Of a DNA stretch of 13,516 bases, positions 1 through 7,160 are shown in pieces; position 1 is the stretch's first letter; each line of letters starts with the position of its first letter. The notes below the pieces were generated by a model. The model was not told the DNA's origin, did no database searches, and was given only the letters and a program-made list of their open reading frames with translations. The position numbers and the translations under genes are program-made. The stretch covers positions 1 through 13,516 of the forward strand of contig JBNMOP010000077.1 of the NCBI GenBank assembly GCA_051275005.1, in the 5' to 3' direction. The stretch comes from Eutrophobius sp051275005. Its GTDB lineage: Bacteria > Pseudomonadota > Gammaproteobacteria > Eutrophobiales > Eutrophobiaceae.

Positions 1-1
1 T

Positions 2-628
2 GGGAACGGTAGACCCGGCGGTATATGGGAGCCCGAGGCAGGTGACCGTCGCTGGAATCCGTATATGTTCATCAAATTACCCTCTGCAATTATCGCCCAT
101 GGTGAGGCAATACAGGTACCAAAGAACCGAACACATATAGATTGGGAATGTGAGCTGGGCGTGGTCATAGGTAAAACGGCCAAGGCTGTTTCACCTAACC
201 AGGCTGCAGATTATATTTTTGGTTATACCCTTGAACTTGATGTATCAGATCGTGAAGGGCGTGGAGACAGTCGTTATGGGTCAGACTGGTTAATTGGTAA
301 GTCTCGCGATACCTTTGCCCCAATGGGACCGTTTATCACACCTAAAGAATTTGTTAGTGACCCCACTAACCTGAAGATTACCTTTGTACTGAATGGCGAT
401 GTGATGCAAGAATCCAATACCAACCTGATGATTCATGATGTTTTCGAACAAGTAGTTTATGCCTCGAATATTTCGACCCTGATAGTTGGCGATGTCCTGG
501 CAACCGGTACACCCTCTGGTGTTGGTTCTGCACGTAACCCACCTATTTTTCTCAAGGCAGGTGACTCGACATCATGCAGCTATGAAGGTATGGGAACACT
601 GGAAAATTCAGTGATCGGGTCAAATTAA
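2..628 (+). CDS. Fumarylacetoacetate hydrolase (FAH) family protein, 5' partial
   Basis: C-terminal portion of a FAH-family hydrolase/isomerase, a metal-dependent cytosolic fold acting on 2-keto or acylpyruvate-type acids, often in aromatic catabolism. The reading frame is open to the left edge (21 codons before the first Met at 65), and those codons resemble family sequence leading into NPYMFIKLPSAI, so the gene starts outside the window and Met65 is internal. Visible family marks counted from Met65 are the metal-binding pattern E28-x-E30 (WECELGVVIG) with D59 in LELDVSD, and the C-terminal signature TGTPSGVG followed by PPIFLKAGD. The stop lies only 2 bp before the DUF411 gene, so the two are probably co-transcribed. 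The family is certain; the substrate cannot be read from sequence. Confidence 0.9.
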   Translation, partial: GNGRPGGIWEPEAGDRRWNPYMFIKLPSAIIAHGEAIQVPKNRTHIDWECELGVVIGKTAKAVSPNQAADYIFGYTLELDVSDREGRGDSRYGSDWLIGKSRDTFAPMGPFITPKEFVSDPTNLKITFVLNGDVMQESNTNLMIHDVFEQVVYASNISTLIVGDVLATGTPSGVGSARNPPIFLKAGDSTSCSYEGMGTLENSVIGSN

Positions 629-630
629 GG

Positions 631-1083
631 ATGATGAAACAACTTATTACATTCAGTTTACTTTTCCTATTCTGCACGCTTGCATGGTCGGCGGAAAATA
701 TCACCAGGGATATTATTGTTTATAAATCCCCATTATGCGGTTGTTGTTCCGGATGGGTTGCACACTTAAGAGATAATAACTTCAGTGTGACCGAGGTTAA
801 CGTCGATGATGTTACGCCGTATAAAGAAAAATATAGTGTGCCTGCCAGAATAGGCTCCTGTCACACTGCGGTGATAGATGGCTATGTCATAGAAGGCCAT
901 GTCCCTGCGGCCGATATTCTTACCCTGCTAAAAGATAGACCCGATATATTAGGGCTAACAGTACCGGGGATGCCGCTGGGTTCCCCCGGCATGGAGGTTG
1001 GAGACAAGTTCCAACCTTATGATGTGCTGATCATGAATAAAGATGGATCTGATGCAGTATATAATTCCTATACAGAAAAGTAA
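631..1083 (+). CDS. DUF411 family exported protein (putative metal-binding)
   Basis: Small secreted protein of 150 residues matching the DUF411 family, often found with metal-resistance genes and presumed to bind copper or other metals, though without a proven activity. An N-terminal signal peptide is visible: basic MMKQ, a hydrophobic stretch to about residue 18, and a likely cleavage after AWSA. The mature part has the family marks C36-x-C38-C39, the S-C77-H78 pair, EGHVP around 88-92, and the VPGMPLGSPGME block at 111-122. Two adjacent ATGs (631 and 634) are possible starts; AAGG overlaps the upstream stop and sits closer than ideal to both. It follows the FAH-family gene by 2 bp. The pairing with a FAH protein gives no obvious functional clue. 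Confidence 0.88.
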   Translation: MMKQLITFSLLFLFCTLAWSAENITRDIIVYKSPLCGCCSGWVAHLRDNNFSVTEVNVDDVTPYKEKYSVPARIGSCHTAVIDGYVIEGHVPAADILTLLKDRPDILGLTVPGMPLGSPGMEVGDKFQPYDVLIMNKDGSDAVYNSYTEK

Positions 1084-1263
1084 GTTGGCACCAGATCCTT
1101 AATATTTTTTCTACATACACAGGCACATAAATTAGTACTGAGTCTTATTTTATTTTTCTTGATACGCTACTAATACCACAACTGATTTGTTATCCATGAT
1201 TGCACCTAAGCAGTCACTAAACCCGGACGTCCCAAAACTTAACAAATAGCAGGAAGAAAAATT

Positions 1264-1536
1264 ATGGATTTAAAAATACTCGCAACGGTATTTGCAACTG
1301 TGTTTATTGCCGAATTAGGTGACAAAACTCAACTGGCGACTTTCCTTTTTGCCGCAGATAAAGAGGTTAGTAAGCTCTCGGTATTTATTGGTGCATCCAT
1401 GGCCCTGGTAGTGGCCTCTGGTATTGGCGTCCTTGCTGGTGGTCTGATCTCGGAGTATGTCAACGAAAAATATCTGAACTACGCCGCTGGCTCTGGCTTT
1501 GTCCTGATTGGATTATGGACCATTTTAAGGTCATAG
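1264..1536 (+). CDS. Half-size TMEM165/GDT1 (UPF0016) family membrane protein
   Basis: A 90-residue protein with one copy of the GDT1/UPF0016 unit. The signature ELGDKTQ lies at residues 17-23 in the first membrane helix, and two further hydrophobic segments follow (about 37-60 and 72-88). Full-length family members (about 190-220 residues) carry two such units and transport Mn2+ or Ca2+/H+; the acidic residue of the ExGDK motif is on the cation path. With one unit, this protein would have to pair with itself or with another half-size copy. The start is backed by AGGAAG at 1251-1256, seven bases upstream of ATG. A 180-bp non-coding gap separates it from the DUF411 gene. Mn2+ export is the best guess, not shown. 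Confidence 0.82.
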   Translation: MDLKILATVFATVFIAELGDKTQLATFLFAADKEVSKLSVFIGASMALVVASGIGVLAGGLISEYVNEKYLNYAAGSGFVLIGLWTILRS

Positions 1537-1562
1537 AATTCTAGCGCATTCTTAAAAGAATA

Positions 1563-2395
1563 CTAATCACCACATGGTTGTACTACAGGTGACATCCCAC
1601 TTTCGAGTATTATCATGTTATTTTCAGGGACGGTCTCAGGCATGTTCCAAGGTTAAACGCTCTGAGCTAACAATTACCTCTTTCCTGGATAACTCGTTAT
1701 TGTGAGTGGTTTGATAGAGTCCACCTGTATACCAATACAAGGATTCAGGAAGAACACCTACTGCATCAGTATAACGGGATACAACCGCACTTTTACCATC
1801 TCCCACAGCAATATTCAGATATCTGGGTTCACCCCACCATACTCTGCGACGATACTGTTTACTCTTTTAATCGTATTGTCCAGGGCATGGGCTATGTCCA
1901 TGGCTGATGATACATTAAGTTTTAAAAACTCATCTATCATCAGCACAAAAATATGCTCTGAATCTCTGCTTCCGTACACATTACTAAACGCCTGATCACA
2001 GACGGATTCCAACAATCATCTTCTTACTTTCTGAAAATTCCCCACATCACCATTGTGCACAAACAAATACTTACCATATCTAAACGGGTGATAATTTGCC
2101 TCGTTTACTCCGCTAGTTTGTGTCGCAGCACGAACATGTGCAAATATACTGGTACTGGCAATAACCCGCGACAGGTTGTGTAGATTGCGATTGTTCCAGG
2201 CAGGAGTTATGGAACGAAAAACTGCAGGTTGCTCTGAATGGTCAGGTTCATTCCATCCCACACCAAATCCATCGCCATTTAACTGCTCTTCTCTTTCATA
2301 ACTATTTACACTTTGGCGTATCAAACAGTGGCAGGAATAACCAGAACAGTGCTGAGTAGTACGGGCGGCCCCTGGCAAAGAATAAACCGACACCT
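1563..2395 (-). pseudogene. Decayed class II glutamine amidotransferase (EgtC-like) gene
   Basis: Remains of an Ntn-type class II glutamine amidotransferase/gamma-glutamyl amidohydrolase, readable only by changing frame. Segment 1 (2395-2333) reads CRFILCQGPPVLL with the catalytic Cys codon TGT at 2392-2390, but the codon before it is AGG where ATG is expected. After a net -1 shift near 2331, segment 2 reads HCLIRQS, then NGDGFGVGW, FAHVRA and FVHNGD, ending at an in-frame TGA (2018-2016). The frame then continues LESVCDQAF and SEHIF. After another -1 shift near 1836-1825, segment 3 reads RYLNIAVGDG and VVSRY. A +1 shift near 1650 opens segment 4, WNMPETVPENNMIILE, to a TAG at 1565-1563. A purine-rich GGGGGAAG lies just before the lost start. 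With this many lesions, no active enzyme is expected. The gene fills the otherwise empty 1537-2520 stretch. Confidence 0.85.
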
Positions 2396-2486
2396 GGTCT
2401 TCCCCCATAGATGCGTTGCAAAAATTTACGCCTAATTCTGATTAGAAATAACTAATATTTAATTATTTCTTTCATGTAGTCTGATC

Positions 2487-2492
2487 TATACT
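2487..2492 (+). promoter_or_regulatory. Possible -10 box for the amidoligase operon
   Basis: TATACT at 2487-2492 lies 28 bp before the ATG of the first operon gene and matches the sigma-70 -10 consensus at five of six positions. No convincing -35 hexamer is present at 16-18 bp spacing, so this is only a candidate. The surrounding 112-bp region also separates the operon from the divergent pseudogene and would have held the promoters of both. Confidence 0.3.
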
Positions 2493-2520
2493 TCGCACCC
2501 TATTCATCATCAGAATTAAA

Positions 2521-3240
2521 ATGGATATTGAATTACCAATTTCGATTTGTCCACAACCGGATGACATAACCTGTGGTCCGACCAGCCTGCATGCCGTCCT
2601 GAATTATTATGGTGAACAGATCAGCCTTGAACAGGTAATGAGTGAAATCCGTATGTTGGATGATGGGGGGACTCTGGCAGTGTTTCTCGCCTGTGCCGCA
2701 TTACGACGAGGTTTTAATGCAATCATCTATACTTATAACCTGCAAATATTTGATCCCAGTTGGTTTAAATCTAAAGATACCAATTTCTCTGAAAAGCTAT
2801 TAGCACAAGCAAGAGAAAAGCAAACAAATATAAAGTTACAACATGCAACGGAAGGTTATCTTGAATTTTTACGTCTCGGTGGAAAACTGCGTTGTGTTGA
2901 TCTAACAACTGGCCTGATACGTGGCATTATTCGACGCAAGTTTCCAATATTAACCGGCTTGAGTTCAACCTATCTTTATCAGGAAAAAAGGGAGTTCGGA
3001 AAAGCAGATGCTTCTGATGATATACGTGGTCATCCGGCCGGGCATTTTGTTCTTTTGACCGGCTACCATCGAAAGGGGCGAACTGTATTGGTAACTGACC
3101 CACTGGCACCCAATCCTGCAGCCCCAACACAGAAATATCCTGTAAATATTGACCGGGTAATATGCTCCATATTGCTTGGTGTTTTAACCTATGACGCGAA
3201 CCTTCTGGTTATTCATCCTAAACCCGGGAAACGTAAATGA
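2521..3240 (+). CDS. C39-like (papain-fold) cysteine peptidase
   Basis: A 239-residue protein with a peptidase C39-like domain. The oxyanion and nucleophile region is Q12 followed by DDITCGPTSL with catalytic C18; the likely His is H175 in GHFVLLTGYH and the likely Asp is D193 in VTDPL, giving a complete Cys-His-Asp set. Unlike bacteriocin-processing C39 domains it is not fused to an ABC transporter, and it has no signal peptide or membrane helix, so it should act in the cytoplasm. It is the first gene of a tight operon; its TGA overlaps the next gene's ATG (ATGA). By context it may trim or transfer a peptide bond made by the two downstream ligases, but its substrate is unknown. The ribosome binding site is weak. 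Confidence 0.85.
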   Translation: MDIELPISICPQPDDITCGPTSLHAVLNYYGEQISLEQVMSEIRMLDDGGTLAVFLACAALRRGFNAIIYTYNLQIFDPSWFKSKDTNFSEKLLAQAREKQTNIKLQHATEGYLEFLRLGGKLRCVDLTTGLIRGIIRRKFPILTGLSSTYLYQEKREFGKADASDDIRGHPAGHFVLLTGYHRKGRTVLVTDPLAPNPAAPTQKYPVNIDRVICSILLGVLTYDANLLVIHPKPGKRK

Positions 3241-4703
3241 ATATATTGTTAGTTGTAGCAAATCCTAAAAATTGGCCGCTAAATATTCCGGGAGTTAATG
3301 TAGTCTCTGCACGATCCTATCTGACTGATCCAACATACAGTGAAGATCGCTCTGCAAAGGTATTTAATCTTTGTCGGACTTATAGTTACCAAAGTAGTGG
3401 TTACTATGTATCCCTCCTTGCAGCTGCCCGTGGCCATAAACCCTTGCCGGACATCAACACCCTCCAGGATCTGAAATCCCAACATGTCATCAGGGTATTA
3501 TCAGAAGACATGGAGCATCAAATAGACAGTATTTTAAAACCGCTTCAATCGAAAAAATTCACTCTCAGCATCTATTTCGGTCGTAATACTGCCAAACGCT
3601 ATAACAGTTTATGTTTGCGTCTGTTTAACTCGTTTCGCGCCCCTCTACTGCGTGCGACCTTCATAAAAAACAAAACCTGGCAGCTTGACTCTATACGGAC
3701 AATTGCTGTCAGTGACATCCCGGAAATTCATCGTAACTTTGTTATTTCTGCAGCCACGGAATACTTTTCAGGACGGAAACGCCATTTTAGAAAACGTACC
3801 GCACCACGCTATGATATCGCTGTTTTACATAACCCTGATGAGGCCCATCCTCCTTCGAATGAAAAGGCACTGAAAAAATTTCAAAAGGCTGCGGAGGCAA
3901 CAGGCCTGGACTTTGAACTTATCGCCCGTAATGACTTACATCGTCTGGCGGAATTCGATGCCTTGTTTATTCGCGAAACCACTGCTGTCAATCATCACAC
4001 CTTTCGTTTTGCTCAACGCGCAGCAGCGGAAGGACTTGTTGTTATAGATGATCCAGACTCCATCCTTAAATGTACCAACAAGGTATATCTGGCGGAATTA
4101 TTGGCCAGAAACAATGTTCCGATTCCAAAAACGCTGATAATACATAAGAACAATATTAATAAAATCGAAGAGATACTTGGACTTCCCTGTATTCTTAAAC
4201 AGCCTGATAGCGCATTTTCAGCTGGAGTCATGAAAGTAGAGAATGAAACTGAGCTTGAACAAACCGTCTCCAAATTATTGACTAATTCAGATCTAATCGT
4301 TGCTCAGGAATTTCTCCCCACAGATTTTGACTGGCGTATTGGTATTTGTGATCGCAGGCCACTCTATGCATGCCGTTATCACATGGCAAGCAAGCACTGG
4401 CAGATAATCAAACGTGACGATTCCGGTAAAACCAGTGACGAAGGCAAGGTAGACACCATGTCTATCGGTGAAGCACCAGATGAGGTAATAAAAATTGCGT
4501 TGAAGGCTGCCAACCTCATTGGTGACGGCCTGTACGGTGTAGACGTAAAACAGGTTGGAAATAAATGTTACATAATAGAAGTCAATGATAACCCCAGTAT
4601 CGATGCGGGATTTGAAGATGGCGTGATGAAGGATGCTTTATATCGAGAAATCATGGGTGTGTTTCTCAAACGCATAGAATTGCGCAAACGTGGTAATAAC
4701 TAG
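3237..4703 (+). CDS. RimK-type ATP-grasp ligase with N-terminal RLAN domain
   Basis: A 488-residue protein in two parts. Residues about 1-165 resemble the RLAN domain (RimK-like ATP-grasp N-terminal), whose role is unknown. Residues about 190-475 form an ATP-grasp carboxylate-amine ligase of the RimK type. ATP and Mg contacts can be placed at K321 (LKQPDSAFSAG), E358 (AQEFLP), D436 (YGVDVKQ), and E448, N450 and N452 (IIEVNDNPSIDAGFEDG). Such enzymes activate a carboxylate as acyl phosphate and join it to an amine; RimK itself adds glutamates to ribosomal protein S6. Being fused to RLAN and flanked by a peptidase and a GCS2 ligase, this one is unlikely to be true RimK, so no symbol is given. 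It overlaps the peptidase gene by 4 bp. Confidence 0.9.
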   Translation: MNILLVVANPKNWPLNIPGVNVVSARSYLTDPTYSEDRSAKVFNLCRTYSYQSSGYYVSLLAAARGHKPLPDINTLQDLKSQHVIRVLSEDMEHQIDSILKPLQSKKFTLSIYFGRNTAKRYNSLCLRLFNSFRAPLLRATFIKNKTWQLDSIRTIAVSDIPEIHRNFVISAATEYFSGRKRHFRKRTAPRYDIAVLHNPDEAHPPSNEKALKKFQKAAEATGLDFELIARNDLHRLAEFDALFIRETTAVNHHTFRFAQRAAAEGLVVIDDPDSILKCTNKVYLAELLARNNVPIPKTLIIHKNNINKIEEILGLPCILKQPDSAFSAGVMKVENETELEQTVSKLLTNSDLIVAQEFLPTDFDWRIGICDRRPLYACRYHMASKHWQIIKRDDSGKTSDEGKVDTMSIGEAPDEVIKIALKAANLIGDGLYGVDVKQVGNKCYIIEVNDNPSIDAGFEDGVMKDALYREIMGVFLKRIELRKRGNN

Positions 4704-4716
4704 GCTAGAGACAGAC

Positions 4717-5955
4717 ATGCAACCCCTTGCTATTTTTTCTGCCTACGGCATAGAACTTGAATACATGATCGTCGATCGGGATAACTTAGACCTGCTACAC
4801 GTCTCAGATGAAATTCTTAAATCTGTCGCCGGTGAGTATATAAATGAAGTGGAGCAAGGTGAAATTGCCTGGTCCAATGAGGTTGTGCTCCATGTCATAG
4901 AGTTAAAAACAAATGGTCCTGTCAAAAATTTTCAGGGCCTGCCCACTCTATTTAGTAAGAATTTGAACAAAATAAACACAATACTAGACCAACATAATGG
5001 CAAACTCATGCCCACAGCCATGCACCCATGGATGCGTCCTTATCGGGAAACCAGACTTTGGCCCCATGGCTCCTCGGACATCTATGACACCTATAACCGA
5101 ATATTTAATTGCCAGGGTCATGGCTGGTCTAACCTGCAAAGTATGCATATCAATCTGCCATTTGCTGATGACCATGAGTTTGCACAATTACATACCGCGA
5201 TAAGACTTCTATTACCTGTTATGCCTGCAATTGCAGCGAGTTCACCAGTAATGGAAGGTGAGTTAACCGGAATGATGGACACTCGACTTGAAACCTATAG
5301 AAAAAATGCCGATATTATTCCCAGCATTACCGGCATGGTTGTCCCTGAACCTGTTACCAGCAAAGCTGAATATCTCAAAACTATCTTACATCCTATGTAT
5401 AAAGATATTTCCCCACATGATCCAGACAAGATCCTTCAGGACGAGTGGCTAAATTCCAGAGGGGCTATCGCAAGATTTGATCGCAATGCTATCGAAATCA
5501 GGGTTCTTGATACCCAGGAGACCCCACTTGCAGATCTTGCCATTGCATCAATCATCATCGCAGCTCTGAAAAAGATAATTACTTATGACTGGTCTGACCA
5601 GTCCAGTCAATTGAAAATCTCAACACCTGAGCTGGCGCAGATATTACTCGCTACCATCAAAAATGCGGAACAAACAATTATCGACAACAAGAAGTTTCTG
5701 TCTTTGTTTGCCTTTCCTGATCGACAATGTAGTGCACAGGAATTTTGGCAGTATCTTTATGAGTCCGTCGACCACGATGAGATAGATGACCATGCTGAGC
5801 TGGATCGTGCCATTCGTTTTATAATAAAAAATGGCCCATTAGCGAGGAGAATTCTCAATCCTTTACAGAAAGGATTTCGCCACCCGAAATTGTCTGAAGT
5901 TTACCGTGTACTAACCGATTGCCTGGACCAGGGAAAATTATTTGAAGGGATCTAA
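4717..5955 (+). CDS. GCS2-type glutamate-cysteine ligase-like enzyme
   Basis: A 412-residue member of the GCS2 carboxylate-amine ligase family (glutamine-synthetase-like fold; relatives include plant GSH1, EgtA and YbdK), which forms gamma-glutamyl amides using ATP. Visible marks are YGIELEYMIVD at 10-20, the strand VVLHVIELKTNGP, SMHINLPFADDHE, ASSPVMEGELTG, and the acidic pair in AIEIRVLDTQETPLAD. I chose ATG 4717 over an in-frame GTG at 4690. The ATG puts the conserved YGxExE at residue 10 and leaves a 13-bp gap after the ATP-grasp gene, whereas the GTG would overlap that gene by 14 bp without a ribosome site. The acceptor amine cannot be deduced; cysteine is only the family default. It may work in sequence with the ATP-grasp enzyme. 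Confidence 0.88.
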   Translation: MQPLAIFSAYGIELEYMIVDRDNLDLLHVSDEILKSVAGEYINEVEQGEIAWSNEVVLHVIELKTNGPVKNFQGLPTLFSKNLNKINTILDQHNGKLMPTAMHPWMRPYRETRLWPHGSSDIYDTYNRIFNCQGHGWSNLQSMHINLPFADDHEFAQLHTAIRLLLPVMPAIAASSPVMEGELTGMMDTRLETYRKNADIIPSITGMVVPEPVTSKAEYLKTILHPMYKDISPHDPDKILQDEWLNSRGAIARFDRNAIEIRVLDTQETPLADLAIASIIIAALKKIITYDWSDQSSQLKISTPELAQILLATIKNAEQTIIDNKKFLSLFAFPDRQCSAQEFWQYLYESVDHDEIDDHAELDRAIRFIIKNGPLARRILNPLQKGFRHPKLSEVYRVLTDCLDQGKLFEGI

Positions 5956-6643
5956 GCCGGCATTGTTGTTTAGTTGCGAACATGGTGGAAATAACGTTCC
6001 TGCAGAGTTTAACTATTTATTTAAGAATGGAACACGCACCCTTGAATCTCACCAGGGACTGGACAAAGGTGCGCTGGTCATTGCCAGGGCCGCTGCAAAG
6101 AGACTTGGAGTGCCACTGGTATATTCTGAAACCAGTCGATTGGTCATTGATCTGAATCGGTCGCTACATCACCCTGGCGTATTTTCTAAATTCACACAAC
6201 AATGCAGCAGGGAAACCCGGCAAGCGATCATTAAACGGATATATGAACCCTATCGAAATAAGGTTGATAAATTTGTAAAATCATCTGTAGAAAAAAAATG
6301 TCCAGTGATCCATCTATCCTTTCACACCTTTACTCCCCGGCTTGCCAATATCGTGCGCACTGCTGACATCGGCCTGCTTTATGATCCGTCACGTGAACAG
6401 GAGAAGGATATATGTAGACGATTACGGGAAACTATCAAGTGTCGTTCTGATTATAGAGTACGTCTGAATTACCCGTATCGAGGCAAGGCTGATGGCCACA
6501 CAACTGCACTACGGAAAAAATACCCTGATAAGTATTACTCTGGTATAGAGATAGAAGTGAACCAGAAACTTGTTGGCGACAATAAGCTACGATTACCGAA
6601 AATTACAGATCTTATATGCGATGCAATCAGACAATTAATATAA
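5942..6643 (+). CDS. N-formylglutamate amidohydrolase-family hydrolase
   Basis: A 233-residue member of the N-formylglutamate amidohydrolase (FGase/HutG-type) family, metal-dependent enzymes that cleave N-acyl amides of glutamate. Family motifs in order are SCEHGGNNVP at 11-20, GLDKGA at 39-44, SRLVIDLNRS at 65-74, SFHTF at 126-130, YRGKADGHTTALR at 179-191, and IEIEVNQ at 202-208. The start is TTG, overlapping the ligase gene by 14 bp, with AGGGAA at 5930-5935 at good spacing, so the two genes look translationally coupled. No histidine-degradation genes are nearby, so a hut role is unlikely. In this operon it more likely removes an acyl or glutamyl group made or used by the ligases. This is the last gene of the operon and is convergent with the next gene. 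Confidence 0.85.
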   Translation: MKGSKPALLFSCEHGGNNVPAEFNYLFKNGTRTLESHQGLDKGALVIARAAAKRLGVPLVYSETSRLVIDLNRSLHHPGVFSKFTQQCSRETRQAIIKRIYEPYRNKVDKFVKSSVEKKCPVIHLSFHTFTPRLANIVRTADIGLLYDPSREQEKDICRRLRETIKCRSDYRVRLNYPYRGKADGHTTALRKKYPDKYYSGIEIEVNQKLVGDNKLRLPKITDLICDAIRQLI

Positions 6644-6660
6644 CGCAATGTTGGATATTT

Positions 6661-7068
6661 TCATAAATTTTTATCCAGATTAAAAAGATCTTCCAACTTT
6701 TTTCTGGATTCCTCTTCAGTGGTTATTTTTCCGCTAGAAGATTCATTGATTCCATCTTCTGCCTTATTAAACCCAAACAAGGCGTCTAGCTGATTTTTAG
6801 CTGCAGTTTGTTTACTTAAGTCATCAGTTTTATAGCTACTTGTTGATGGTTGAAAATAACCACAAAAGTTTTTTTTCTGCTTATCCGTTACTTTTTCTGC
6901 TATCGGCTCCCGGCAACTGTTGTTGACTGTCGTATCAAAAAATTGGCACAGACGACATACATGTAAATCTGTATTACAGGATTTACATTTAGATAAGCGT
7001 GACAATGGTAGTAATGCATCGGCGAGGGACGCGCCACATTTCCAACATGACAGATCGATGGCGTTCAT
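6661..7068 (-). CDS. Conserved hypothetical eight-cysteine zinc-ribbon-like protein
   Basis: A 135-residue protein of unknown function, from the ATG at 7068 that puts a conserved-looking SCWKCGASL near the N-terminus. The frame extends 13 codons further to a GTG at 7107, but that stretch (LDFDSDSDKIHR) looks like leader. Eight cysteines lie in the first 70 residues: C8-xx-C11, C28-xx-C31, C38-xx-C41, C52 and C69. The pattern suggests two zinc sites, one in a rubredoxin- or ribbon-like knuckle. The part LHVCRLCQFFD...CREP...NFCGYFQP resembles small conserved proteobacterial proteins that I recall but cannot name. The C-terminal third is polar and low in complexity, with two similar motifs, LDALFGF and LEDLFNL. 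It is convergent with the operon (17-bp gap), and a MITE-like element lies about 90 bp upstream. Confidence 0.8.
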   Translation of the reverse strand: MNAIDLSCWKCGASLADALLPLSRLSKCKSCNTDLHVCRLCQFFDTTVNNSCREPIAEKVTDKQKKNFCGYFQPSTSSYKTDDLSKQTAAKNQLDALFGFNKAEDGINESSSGKITTEEESRKKLEDLFNLDKNL

Positions 7069-7160
7069 GCGGTGAATTTTGTCAGAATCTGAATCAAAAT
7101 CAAGCACTGCAATTTATGAGTTGACCAGGTTATAACTTTCCCCAGGTCCCAATCATAAAG

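Noticed and set aside
1534..1561. Terminator after the GDT1-family gene
   Set aside because: TAGAATTCTA and ATTCTTAAAAGAAT are short AT-rich palindromes without a GC stem or T tract, so a terminator is not supported.
1702..1995. Plus-strand open frame of 97 codons
   Set aside because: It lies opposite the amidotransferase pseudogene, whose motifs are clear on the minus strand; the plus-strand translation shows no recognisable features.
2016..2018. In-frame TGA as a selenocysteine or recoded codon
   Set aside because: The same gene has three frameshifts and a lost start codon, and the position (after NFQKVRR) is not a catalytic Cys site; pseudogene decay explains it.
3237..4703. Naming the ATP-grasp gene rimK
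   Set aside because: It has an N-terminal RLAN domain of about 165 residues, is much longer than RimK (about 300 residues), and lies in an unrelated peptidase/GCS2 operon.
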